Source: JADLCB01 sp964398315
GTDB taxonomy: Bacteria; Planctomycetota; Phycisphaerae; Tepidisphaerales; Tepidisphaeraceae
Assembly: GCA_964398315.1 (NCBI GenBank)
Contig: CAYNMV010000017.1
Coordinates: forward strand, 1 to 64,000
Direction of reading: 5' to 3'
Length of the DNA: 64,000 nt
Positions 17,691 through 26,482 of this stretch are shown piece by piece. A program made the translations under genes and the position numbers. Below the pieces are notes generated by a model. It was given only the letters and a program-made list of their open reading frames with translations, was not told the origin of the DNA and did no database searches. Each line of letters begins with the position of its first letter. Position 1 is the first letter of the stretch.

Positions 17691-20537
17691 ATGAGTTCAC
17701 AACAGGCCCTGTCGCTGCGTTCGGTTCGACATCTGATGTTGTGCGCGGTGGGCGGCGTGCTGGCGCTGAGCGCTGCTGCGCTGGGTCAGTCCGAAGCGCA
17801 AATCCAGGCGCACAATGCCGCCCGCGCGGATAAGGGCGGGCTGGTGACGCTGCAACTGCTGGGCAAGGATACCCGCCGCAATGCGCAGACTCCGCCGGAC
17901 ATGATTGTCGACGGCAATGCCCGCTCCCGCACCGTGCTGGAAAACCCGCCGTATCTGTTCCGCATCGACCTGGTCGAGACGCTGCCGATTTCGCACATCC
18001 ATTTCATCTGCACCAACTACGAGGGTGAGCAGTCGCCCGAGAAGATCGAGGTGCGGCTTTCGGATGGCACCGTGATCGAGAAGACGCTGGAGGTGATTCG
18101 CCCCACCTCCGCGAACCGCAAGCCGCGGCAGACGATTGAGATCGGCGACAAGCCGCTGAAGTGGGTGGAGGTTAAGGTGCTGAGCCATCACCCTGGCACA
18201 GCGCGCTACGGTGGCATCGGTGAGATTGAGGTGATCACCTCCGCCAACCTGGCCGAGTACCTGACTGTGCCGGATTACAACCCCGAGGCGCCGACCTACA
18301 TCGAACCCGCCTCGCCGCGCAGCGACTACTCCGACACGCAGGTCACGCTGCCCGAGCCCATCCCCGCCGGTACCTTCCCCGGCATCTACCTGACGCGTGA
18401 TGAGATTGTGGCCCTGCGGCAGCAGATGCAGCAGAGCGAGCGTGCCCAGCCCGCGCTGCGGGCGGTGGTGGAGGGAGCGCGGGGGGCGCTGGATCGGCCG
18501 ATCGAGTTTCCCGACCCGCAGGTGCCTGCCCAACTCAAGCATCGCAACGATCCGGCGGCCAAGGCGCACAGTGAGTTGAGCAAACTGGCTGGCCGGCTTG
18601 GCTGGGCTTACCAGTTCACCGATGATGAGCGATTCGCCCAGAAGGCACGCGAAATCCTCGTGGGCTATGCCAGGCTCTATCCCAATGACTACGCCGAGCA
18701 CAAGGGAGTTAACAGATCCGACACCGGCAAGGTGATGGCCCAGCGCCTCAGCGAGGCGATGTGGCTGCTGCCGCTTATCCAGGCGTACGATCTGATCCAC
18801 GACAGCCCTGCCCTCAGCGCAGAAGACCGCACCCTGATCGAGAATGACCTGATCCGCACCGCTCTTACCTTCATCCAGCGGCGTGACGCTGCCACGGAAG
18901 TTGCGCGCCGTGACAGCGCCAATCCCAACTGGCGCAACGCCGATCCCGCAGCGGCGGCAGAGGGAAGCTGGGCCGGCAACTGGATCAACTTCTACAATGC
19001 TGCCTATATCCAGGGCGGCATCGTGCTGGGGGACCAGGACTGGATCGATATTGGTGCGGCCGGCACGCGCAACATGATCGTCAAGGGCATCGGCGATGAT
19101 GGTATGTGGCGTGAAGGAGCGATCGGTTACCAGATTTTTGCCCGCATGGCGCTCATTGCCTGCCTTGAGCCACTGGCTCGACGCGGGATTGACCTGTACA
19201 GCTATGACCAGCACCGCGTGAAGAACCTGTGGGACTCGCCGCTGAAACTGGCATATCCCGATGGCACCATCGCCGGGATCAACGACACTGGGCGGGCCTC
19301 GGCCGCGGGAAGCTGGCAGGCGATGGCCTTCGACTACGCCTGGCTGCGCTGGCGCGATCCCAACTATGGCGTGCTGATCAATCGTGCTCCGCGCCAGATT
19401 CACCAGAGTGAAGCGATCTATTTCCCCGCCCAAATCTACGAAACCCTGCCGGAAAAGCCGCTTGAAGGCATCGGCAGCGCCCTGTTCGACACCGTCGGCT
19501 ATGCCATCATGCGAGGGGAAGACGGCGGCGGGTCGACCTTCTTCCTGCTCAAGTATGGCCCGCATGGTGGCGTGCATGGCCACCCCGACAAGCTGAATCT
19601 GATCCTCTTCGCCGATGGCGATGAACTGTCTGGCGAACCGGTGATGTACCGCTACGAAGATCCGCGTCATCAGCTCTGGACCAAGTCGACCATCGGCCAC
19701 TGGACGCTGGCGGTCAATGAGCGCAACCAGACCGCCCACACCGGCAAGCTGCTGCTGTACTCCCACGAATCCCCGATCAACGTCGTCCGTGGCGTCAGTA
19801 CGGAGGCCTATCCTGGCGTAGCGCTGGATCGCACCGTGGTGCAGATGCCCGGTTACCTGGTCGATGTCTTCCGCGCCTGGGGACGCAGCTCGCGCACATT
19901 TGACTATCCGCTGACCTTCCGCGGACGGCTCGACGGCTTTGATGGTGAATCACCCGATCTCAAGCCCATGGGCAGCGCCGAGCAGATCGGCTACAGCCAG
20001 ATCCGCACAGCCGAGCCGGTGAAGACGGATGGTAACTGGATCGGCGCCTGGCAGCGGCCGGCCGATACGGATGGAGAACGCCCTCACCCGGCCAACCATG
20101 TGCGCGTGATTGTCGCCGGTGCGCCCGAGAGTGAAATTTACACTGGCCGCAACGTGGACGGCCGCGATCAGGTCATCATTCGTCGCACCGGCACCGAAGC
20201 GGTCTTCGGCGCGGTGATCGATCCATACCAGGCGAGTGATGCGGTGGCTGCGGTGGAGCGGTTTGAGGTGTCCGGCCCGGTGCCTGCCTATGGCCTGCGC
20301 ATCCGCCGCACCGATGGCGGGACCGATCTGATCGTCGTGCGCTACGATCCGCAGACCGACAGCCAGCCGGCCGCAGCCAGCTCCGTCGAGCAACTCAAGA
20401 CCAATGCCCTGGTCACCGTTGTGCGCCTCGATTCGGCCGGCAAGGTGATCGGCATGGGCCTGTTTGGCGGCACGGAAGCCTCCTACGCCGATCAGCGCCT
20501 CAGCCTCGACAGCGCTGGCAACAAGTGGATGCAGTAG
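17691..20537 (+). CDS. Exported heparinase II/III- or alginate-lyase-like polysaccharide lyase
   Basis: The 948-residue protein has a signal-type N-terminus (residues 14-36, RHLMLCAVGGVLALSAAALG). GAGGAGA seven bases before ATG 17691 decides the start. Residues 40-200 look like a discoidin-type carbohydrate-binding domain (PYLFRIDLVETLPISHIHFICTNYEGEQSPEKIEVRLSDG). Then comes an alpha/alpha-toroid part (about 235-560) with NWRNADP...WAGNWINFYNAAYIQGGIVLGD. A beta-sandwich part has GPHGGVHGHPDKLNLILFADG (about 622-642), the His-rich segment characteristic of heparinase II/III and related lyases. The family cleaves uronic-acid polymers by beta-elimination. The exact polymer is unknown, but the neighbouring sulfatase operon suggests a sulfated or acidic polysaccharide. 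Confidence 0.85.
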   Translation: MSSQQALSLRSVRHLMLCAVGGVLALSAAALGQSEAQIQAHNAARADKGGLVTLQLLGKDTRRNAQTPPDMIVDGNARSRTVLENPPYLFRIDLVETLPISHIHFICTNYEGEQSPEKIEVRLSDGTVIEKTLEVIRPTSANRKPRQTIEIGDKPLKWVEVKVLSHHPGTARYGGIGEIEVITSANLAEYLTVPDYNPEAPTYIEPASPRSDYSDTQVTLPEPIPAGTFPGIYLTRDEIVALRQQMQQSERAQPALRAVVEGARGALDRPIEFPDPQVPAQLKHRNDPAAKAHSELSKLAGRLGWAYQFTDDERFAQKAREILVGYARLYPNDYAEHKGVNRSDTGKVMAQRLSEAMWLLPLIQAYDLIHDSPALSAEDRTLIENDLIRTALTFIQRRDAATEVARRDSANPNWRNADPAAAAEGSWAGNWINFYNAAYIQGGIVLGDQDWIDIGAAGTRNMIVKGIGDDGMWREGAIGYQIFARMALIACLEPLARRGIDLYSYDQHRVKNLWDSPLKLAYPDGTIAGINDTGRASAAGSWQAMAFDYAWLRWRDPNYGVLINRAPRQIHQSEAIYFPAQIYETLPEKPLEGIGSALFDTVGYAIMRGEDGGGSTFFLLKYGPHGGVHGHPDKLNLILFADGDELSGEPVMYRYEDPRHQLWTKSTIGHWTLAVNERNQTAHTGKLLLYSHESPINVVRGVSTEAYPGVALDRTVVQMPGYLVDVFRAWGRSSRTFDYPLTFRGRLDGFDGESPDLKPMGSAEQIGYSQIRTAEPVKTDGNWIGAWQRPADTDGERPHPANHVRVIVAGAPESEIYTGRNVDGRDQVIIRRTGTEAVFGAVIDPYQASDAVAAVERFEVSGPVPAYGLRIRRTDGGTDLIVVRYDPQTDSQPAAASSVEQLKTNALVTVVRLDSAGKVIGMGLFGGTEASYADQRLSLDSAGNKWMQ

Positions 20538-20933
20538 CGACCCGGTATGTGTCCATGTTGCCGCCACGATAGTTCGCATGCCGCGTCAGGAACGACGGCC
20601 GATGTTGGGCTTACGATCAGGACACGGATCGCGGATTGTCTCAATCGACCATCCGCGATCCGGTCTGTTGTGAGCTGGCCATCCCACACCTGTGTCAGCC
20701 GGACGGGCGGCATCACCAACAACAAGCAGCGGCCGACCTGAAGAACGATGTTGATGCGTCGGCGAAGGTGCGCCTTGCTGAAGCGAGAATGATGGACGAT
20801 GACTCATGGCCGCTTTGCTGTGGCGTTACCGGGCGGCGGAACCTGCTCGGCCGGTCTTGGTGATCGGCGCTGTTACGCCCACTGCCCGGAGAGTCATACG
20901 GATCGATCCAGGTAAACTGTTCAGGAGAGAACC
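20538..20933. other. Intergenic region before the sulfatase operon
   Basis: About 400 bp without a supportable gene. Short reading frames on both strands have no ribosome site or recognisable product. It separates the lyase operon from the sulfatase operon and presumably holds the latter's promoter, but I could not fix a clear -35/-10 pair. AGGAGAG at 20922-20928 is the sulfatase ribosome-binding site. Confidence 0.4.
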
Positions 20934-22259
20934 ATGCCGCCGCCGGCTCGGCCCAACATCCTGCTCATCCTGACCGACCAGCAGCGGTTCGATACGCTGG
21001 CGGCTCATGTCAATTCGTTCGGCGCGGCCACGCCGGGAATGGACAGCCTGGTGCGGCGGGGGGTCAGCTTCGAGAATGCCTTCTGCACCGCACCAATCTG
21101 CGCCCCGGCGCGGGCGGCGATCTTCACCGGCCACTACCCGGGCCGCGTCGGGATGCATGCCAACCTGGGCAACCCCTGCCCGCCGCTCGGGTATCGCCAT
21201 CTGACACTGGGCCATCGTCTCCAGGCCGCCGGCTACCAGACGGTTTACCATGGCAAGTCGCATCTGGGTGGCAATCTGCACGAGTATGGATTTGAGATCG
21301 CCTTCGAGAATTCGCACGATGCTTCCACCGCCACCGAGGCCGCGCGCTTTTGGCGCAATCGCGACTGGATCATCAACAAGCGCCCGTTTTTCCATGTCGT
21401 TTCGCTGCTGGACCCGCACGACATTTACTTTCTTGACCCTGAGGGCGAGGTGCAAACCACACTGCCGCCGTGGCCGAATCAGGATGATCCCCTGGAGGGC
21501 AAGCCATGGCCGCAGCGACACTACCGCCAGCGTTTCGGCAGTTGGTCGGAGGGACGCTGGGCTTACTACCGCGACTTCTATCGCCAGCGCCTGGAGCGCG
21601 TGGATCGGGTGATCGACGAACTGCTACAGGAACTGATCTGCTCGGGCTTCGGCAACAATACCTGGATCATTTTCACCAGTGATCACGGCGACATGGGTGG
21701 TGAGCACGGGCTGCCGTTCAAGGGGCCGTTTATGTACGACGGGGTGCTGCGCGTGCCGCTGGTGATCACCCCACCTGATGCGCGCCTGCTGGGATCGAGC
21801 CCGCCTGTGACCGCAACGCACACCGTGCCGGCCCGGTCATCGGTCCTGTGCAGCCATATCGACCTGATGCCCACGATCCTCGACCTGGCGGGTATCGAGG
21901 CCGATCCGACCCTGCCGGGGCGCAGCCTGCGCCCGGTGGTGGAAGGACGGCCATTCGAACCGCCGCCGGCGGTTTTTGCCGAGTGGCATCAGGCCGGCCG
22001 AATGATCACTCCCATTCGCACCATTCGCACGCTCGCATGGAAGTACAACGTTTACCTGAACATCGGCGAGGAACTGTATGACCTGGCATCGGATCCACAC
22101 GAACTGCACAACCGCGCCAGCGATCCCGCCTGCAGTGATATCCGCCAGGCGCTGAGACAGCAGATCGATACTCATCTGCGGATGCAGGAAGATCCTTTTT
22201 ACACCCTGGCAACGACCGATGCCGATGGCCGGCCGCTGGTCGGGGCAGAGAATGCATGA
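20934..22259 (+). CDS. Sulfatase (formylglycine-dependent)
   Basis: The 441-residue protein shows the complete N-terminal sulfatase plan. PNILLILTDQQRFD carries the first metal-binding Asp. CAPARAAIFTG (Cys56-Ala-Pro-Ala-Arg60) is the CxPxR core in which Cys is oxidised to formylglycine, and the segment TSDHGDMGGEHG closes the metal site. The C-terminal part has the usual ELYDLASDPHELHNRASDP. No signal peptide precedes PNILLIL, so it seems cytoplasmic, unlike most planctomycete polysaccharide sulfatases. A formylglycine-generating enzyme would be needed and is not in the window. It is first of a rightward operon with an unknown 862-residue protein, a sugar isomerase and a beta-helix protein. 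This suggests desulfation of imported sulfated sugars. Confidence 0.93.
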   Translation: MPPPARPNILLILTDQQRFDTLAAHVNSFGAATPGMDSLVRRGVSFENAFCTAPICAPARAAIFTGHYPGRVGMHANLGNPCPPLGYRHLTLGHRLQAAGYQTVYHGKSHLGGNLHEYGFEIAFENSHDASTATEAARFWRNRDWIINKRPFFHVVSLLDPHDIYFLDPEGEVQTTLPPWPNQDDPLEGKPWPQRHYRQRFGSWSEGRWAYYRDFYRQRLERVDRVIDELLQELICSGFGNNTWIIFTSDHGDMGGEHGLPFKGPFMYDGVLRVPLVITPPDARLLGSSPPVTATHTVPARSSVLCSHIDLMPTILDLAGIEADPTLPGRSLRPVVEGRPFEPPPAVFAEWHQAGRMITPIRTIRTLAWKYNVYLNIGEELYDLASDPHELHNRASDPACSDIRQALRQQIDTHLRMQEDPFYTLATTDADGRPLVGAENA

Positions 22260-22367
22260 TCCGCGTTACCCGCGTGTGCCGGATGCCCGTAGAGCAGTCA
22301 GCACTGCCTGCCATATCGCGCACCCGCATGATCTGGCAGTCCGGGCCACGGAAACAGAGGCAAGTGT

Positions 22368-24956
22368 ATGACCATTGCAGCAGATGACATCAGGCGTGGA
22401 CAAACGCGTCGCACCACCCGCCAAGCGGCCATCGCCCATCCCTCGGCGCCTGGCGGCCCCTCGGGACGGTTCAACCGCATTGTGCTGGAGATGAGCCTCA
22501 AGCCGTTCACGCAGCTGAGCGTTGCCGGTATCCGCCGTACCTGCCGACAGGCGTGGCGCAACTGGCATCATCTGCTGGGCCGCGGCCGAGAGGTGGCGGT
22601 TCTGCTGTGGGTGGGGGATGGCAGCGAAATCCTGCAATGGCGCGGTGATCTTGATGAACCGATTCCCTGGGCCAACCATATCGGCTTCTGTAACTATGAC
22701 CGCCCCGGCGCCTATCCGCCGGAGAATCCTCACTACCGCGCCAACCGTGCAGCACCGTATCGGCCGCGCGTGCCGGTGATACGCTACCGTGATCTGCGGC
22801 AGATCATCACCGAGCTGCGTCACACCGGGCAGAAGCTGCTGAACCAACCCATCCAGATCGGCGCCACCTTCGATCCCGGCCCCGAGTTCGTCGAGGATGA
22901 TTTCCGTTTTGAGCGCCATCCCGAGCTGCTGACGCCCGGCATGCGCGAGAAGTCGCCGCGCATGATGCACTTCATCACGCATCATGCCCGGCTGCGGGCC
23001 GATGACACCCGCTACGCCGGTTTCCCTGATGGTGTGCCCGAGGGAACCTCGCTGGGGACCTTTCTCGGCCGGCAGTTTGCCGCGGCTGCGCGCGATCTGG
23101 GGTTCGATTACATCTGGTTTTCCAATGGCTTTGGCTATTCGCACTATGCCTGGACCTACCATGGCGAGGTCTTTGACGGCGCCCGGTTCGATCCGCAGGT
23201 GGCCGGTGAGCAGCTTGCGCGCACCAACCAGTTCTGGCGCGACTTTCGCGCGGCCTGCCCGGATTACCCGGTGGCGGTGCGCGGGACGAATTTCACCGTG
23301 GGGATGGACCTGGCGACCGATGGCTGTTCGCACCAGGACATCTGGGCCATCGGCGGCGTGCAGGCGCCGCCGACCAATCCACCGTGGGGATCGCGCGCGA
23401 TCGGGCTGGAGATGGTCAGCTACCTGTCTCGCCTGGCGAAGACGCCCGCCGACCGGCTGCCGTTCCGTTTTTATGTCAATGATCCGTGGTTTGCGGTGAC
23501 ACCCTGGTATGACTACTACAACCGCGAGCCGTTCGACATTTACGTGCCGATGTCGGCCGGGCGGATCGGCGATGACGGCCAGATCCAGCCGCCCAACGAA
23601 CTGGCCCTGCTCAGCATCGACACCTCGCGCGGTGAATTGCTGAGCGATCAGGCCGCCGAGGTCACGCCGCACCTGCTGCGAGCGCTGGATGAGCGTGCGG
23701 ATGCGCCAGGACCGCTGGTGTGGATCTACCCGTTCGATGAATACGAGCGGGCCTTGAAGCAGGCGCCCGATCGCCTGGGGCAACTGTTTGCCGGTGACTG
23801 GTTCATCTGCCAGGCGGTTAACGCGGGATTGCCACTGAACACCGTGTGCAGCGCGGATCGCCTGGCCCGGCTGGCAGGCGGCGCTGCGCTGCGCAGCGCC
23901 ATCCTGGTTGCACCGGTGCCGTTTGCGGATTGGGCCTACGAGCAGGCGCTGCTTGATCACGTGATGGCGGGGGGAGCTGTGCTGCTGTATGGCGCATTGG
24001 ATCATGCATCGCCGCGCCTGCTGAACGCACTCGGCGTGGAATTGGCCGAGCCGCTGGAGGGAGACTTTCACGTTGATCTGCGGCTTGTGGAGGATCGCTT
24101 TGAGGCGCAGGTTGCACCGCCGCCACAGGATGATCCGTTGCTGGCATCGATCGGGATGAAGGACATCGCTGCCCGGCCGCCGGCAGCGGCCACCACCGCC
24201 CGGCCGCTGCGGCACCGCGCCATCGCCAGTGGTGGGGGACTGGCCGCGGTATGCGATTGGGCCGATCCAGCGCTGCGGGCGGTGGTTGAGCAGCGGGGCC
24301 AGCACCGAGCCTATGCCCTGAGCCGCACGCGCCCGCAGTGGGCCGGCGGGCGGCTGATGTGGATTGCCGGCACGGTCAGCTTTGATCCGAGCCAGAAAAC
24401 GCTCGAGCCGGTGATGGATGCGCCCTGGGATGTGCGCCTGCCGGGTGACTGGCCGCGGCGGATGCTGGCCGACTGCGGGCTGGATATCGTGCAGGAGCGC
24501 CGGGATGAATCGGTGCGTCCGGTGAACCTGTTCATCAAGCGGCATCGCGGGGCATGGTATTTCGTCGGCCATAAGCCCAACACGACTGCACGCTTCCATG
24601 TGAAGACGGCGGACGGTGCACCAGCCTACGCCGAGAGCGAAACACCGATTCGCAATGGATACGCCGGCGAATCGTTCGGCAAGACGTTCAACAGCGAGGT
24701 GCGGGCATTCGTCCAGATGGACGAGGGGATCGTGGCGGTCAAGGAACTGTCGGTGCCTGTCGGCCGGGAACGTCATCTGTGCGTCTCCGGGCTGGTGGGG
24801 GCGACCGTTACGCTCTATCCCGATCCGGCGGCACTTGCGGCAGGCCGGGTGCGCCTGCACCGCGAACTGTACACCGATCAGATCGTTCCCTTCGCGGCGC
24901 GCAGTGAGGCGATCGTGGTCGAGAACTACAGCGGCGCTCTCTATCTGAGCTGGTAA
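22368..24956 (+). CDS. Large cytoplasmic protein of unknown family, probable glycosidase
   Basis: The 862-residue protein has no signal peptide. AGAGGCAAG precedes ATG 22368. I do not recognise the family. Visible features are NRIVLEMSLKPF (about 36-47), WRGDLDEPIPWANHIGFCNYDRPG, an Asp/Glu-bearing barrel-like series (IQIGATFDPGPEFVEDDF, YIWFSNGFGYSHYAWTYHGEVFDGARFDP, VRGTNFTVGMDLATDG), and a glycosidase-like C-terminal beta part (VRLPGDWPRRMLADCGL, FAARSEAIVVENYSGALYLSW). It lies 108 bp after the sulfatase and only 19 bp before the isomerase gene. Location and architecture suggest hydrolysis of an oligosaccharide inside the cell. A long open frame on the opposite strand is a shadow of the GC-rich codon pattern. 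Confidence 0.7.
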   Translation: MTIAADDIRRGQTRRTTRQAAIAHPSAPGGPSGRFNRIVLEMSLKPFTQLSVAGIRRTCRQAWRNWHHLLGRGREVAVLLWVGDGSEILQWRGDLDEPIPWANHIGFCNYDRPGAYPPENPHYRANRAAPYRPRVPVIRYRDLRQIITELRHTGQKLLNQPIQIGATFDPGPEFVEDDFRFERHPELLTPGMREKSPRMMHFITHHARLRADDTRYAGFPDGVPEGTSLGTFLGRQFAAAARDLGFDYIWFSNGFGYSHYAWTYHGEVFDGARFDPQVAGEQLARTNQFWRDFRAACPDYPVAVRGTNFTVGMDLATDGCSHQDIWAIGGVQAPPTNPPWGSRAIGLEMVSYLSRLAKTPADRLPFRFYVNDPWFAVTPWYDYYNREPFDIYVPMSAGRIGDDGQIQPPNELALLSIDTSRGELLSDQAAEVTPHLLRALDERADAPGPLVWIYPFDEYERALKQAPDRLGQLFAGDWFICQAVNAGLPLNTVCSADRLARLAGGAALRSAILVAPVPFADWAYEQALLDHVMAGGAVLLYGALDHASPRLLNALGVELAEPLEGDFHVDLRLVEDRFEAQVAPPPQDDPLLASIGMKDIAARPPAAATTARPLRHRAIASGGGLAAVCDWADPALRAVVEQRGQHRAYALSRTRPQWAGGRLMWIAGTVSFDPSQKTLEPVMDAPWDVRLPGDWPRRMLADCGLDIVQERRDESVRPVNLFIKRHRGAWYFVGHKPNTTARFHVKTADGAPAYAESETPIRNGYAGESFGKTFNSEVRAFVQMDEGIVAVKELSVPVGRERHLCVSGLVGATVTLYPDPAALAAGRVRLHRELYTDQIVPFAARSEAIVVENYSGALYLSW

Positions 24957-24975
24957 ACCAACCGGAGATACATTC

Positions 24976-26430
24976 GTGATTCAACGCAGGAAGCCACGCA
25001 CTGCCAACATCGGTATTTTTTCCGTGGGGCACGATGAGTATTGGGGGCAGTTCCCCGGGCTGAAGGAAGAGCTCAGCGGCTATGTCGATGAGTTTGAGCG
25101 CCAGGTGCGCGCCAACGGTGTGCACACCGTCAACTTCGGGATCGTCGACAATGCCAAAGCGGCATACGCCACCGTGCGAAAGATCAAGGCGGCGGATCTG
25201 GACCTGATCTTCTGTGACATGATTACCTACGCCACCTCCTCCACCTTCGGGGTAATGGTGCGCGAGCTGGATGTGCCGATCGTGCTGGTGGCGCTTCAGC
25301 CGATGCGGCGGATGGATTACGACCGGGCCACCACCTACATGCAACTCTGCAACGACAACATCTGCTCGTTGCCGGAGTTCACGGGGGTGGCAGTGCGGAT
25401 GGGCCGGCGGGCGCCGCATACCATCATCGGCACCCTGCGCGATGATCCGAAGGCGGCGGCGGAGATCGCCGACTGGTGCGATATCGCCAAGGTGCTGCAC
25501 GATCTGCGGGGAGCGCGGATCGGGCATTTCGGCCATGTGCTGGAGGCGATGCTGGATATGCACTCAGACCCGACCGCCTTCACGGCCGGCTTTGGCGTGC
25601 ACATCGTACAGACGGAGATCGACGACCTGCTGCGCCTGGAACGCACCGTCACGGAAGCCGAGATTGCCGATAAGAAGAAGCAGATTCTCGACGTGTTTGA
25701 TACCCCCGTGCCGCAGGCCGATCCGATCACCGAGAAGCTGAGTGAGGAGGACCTGCACAATGCCGCCCGCGCGGCGGTGGCGCTGGACAAGTTCATCGAT
25801 GAGTTCGCGCTCGACGGCCTGGCCTATTACTACAAGGGTGAGCCGGGCAGCGAGCGCGAACGCCTGGCGGGCAGCCTGATTGTCGGCAACTCGCTGCTGA
25901 CGGCCGCCGGTTTCCCCATGTGCGGCGAGTCGGATCTGAAGACCTGCATCGCCATGCTCATCATGGACCGGTTGGACATCGGCGGCAGCTTCGCTGAGTT
26001 CCACCCGATTGATTTCGAGGAGGATTTCATCCTCGTCGGCCATGATGGTCCGCATCACCTGCGGATCGCGCACGGCCGGCCGGTCCTGCGCAGCCTCAAG
26101 AAGTATCATGGCAAGCCGGGTCGCGGGGCATCGGTAGAGTTCAAGATCCGCGAAGGGCCGATCACGATGCTGGGGGTCACCTCGACGCACCAGGGGCAGT
26201 TCAAGTTCGTGGTGGCCGAAGGCCAGTCCGTGGCCGGGCCGATCCCCGCTACCGGCAACACCAACACCCGCGGCTTCTTCGAGCCGGATGCGGTAACGTT
26301 CCTGCAAAACTGGATCAGCCAGGGCCCCACGCACCATTTTGCCCTCGGCGTAGGCCACCGTGCCCGAACGCTGAAGCGCGTCGGTGAAGTACTGAACATC
26401 GAAACCGCCGTGGTGACGGGAAAGGCATAG
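24976..26430 (+). CDS. L-fucose/L-arabinose isomerase-like protein
   Basis: The 484-residue protein begins at GTG 24976, 19 bp after the preceding gene. It has the N-terminal Rossmann-like pattern of the fucose/arabinose isomerase superfamily (NIGIFSVGHDEYWGQFPGL) and DLDLIFCDMITYATSS. It also has VRMGRRAPHTIIG, GARIGHFGHVLEAMLDM, the metal-site candidate MCGESDLKTCIAMLIMD (about residues 315-331), and a C-terminal segment TRGFFEPDAVTFLQNWISQGPTHHFALGVGH. These enzymes interconvert aldose and ketose sugars with Mn2+. Its substrate could be fucose, arabinose or another released sugar. Together with the sulfatase it is compatible with degradation of a sulfated deoxysugar polymer; that is inference. 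Confidence 0.85.
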   Translation: MIQRRKPRTANIGIFSVGHDEYWGQFPGLKEELSGYVDEFERQVRANGVHTVNFGIVDNAKAAYATVRKIKAADLDLIFCDMITYATSSTFGVMVRELDVPIVLVALQPMRRMDYDRATTYMQLCNDNICSLPEFTGVAVRMGRRAPHTIIGTLRDDPKAAAEIADWCDIAKVLHDLRGARIGHFGHVLEAMLDMHSDPTAFTAGFGVHIVQTEIDDLLRLERTVTEAEIADKKKQILDVFDTPVPQADPITEKLSEEDLHNAARAAVALDKFIDEFALDGLAYYYKGEPGSERERLAGSLIVGNSLLTAAGFPMCGESDLKTCIAMLIMDRLDIGGSFAEFHPIDFEEDFILVGHDGPHHLRIAHGRPVLRSLKKYHGKPGRGASVEFKIREGPITMLGVTSTHQGQFKFVVAEGQSVAGPIPATGNTNTRGFFEPDAVTFLQNWISQGPTHHFALGVGHRARTLKRVGEVLNIETAVVTGKA

Positions 26431-26482
26431 TGCCGGTGGAACCGATGAAGCGTACGCATCCTGCATTTCGGAGTGAATTGCC

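Noticed and set aside
17697..19766. 689-residue minus-strand open frame opposite the heparinase-like gene
   Set aside because: Low-complexity Arg/Gln/His composition without motif; the plus-strand protein has clear heparinase motifs.
22266..24860. 864-residue open frame on the minus strand opposite the 22368 gene
   Set aside because: Composition is Arg/His/Gln-rich with no domain pattern, and the plus-strand gene is well supported by operon spacing. It is a shadow of high-GC third positions.
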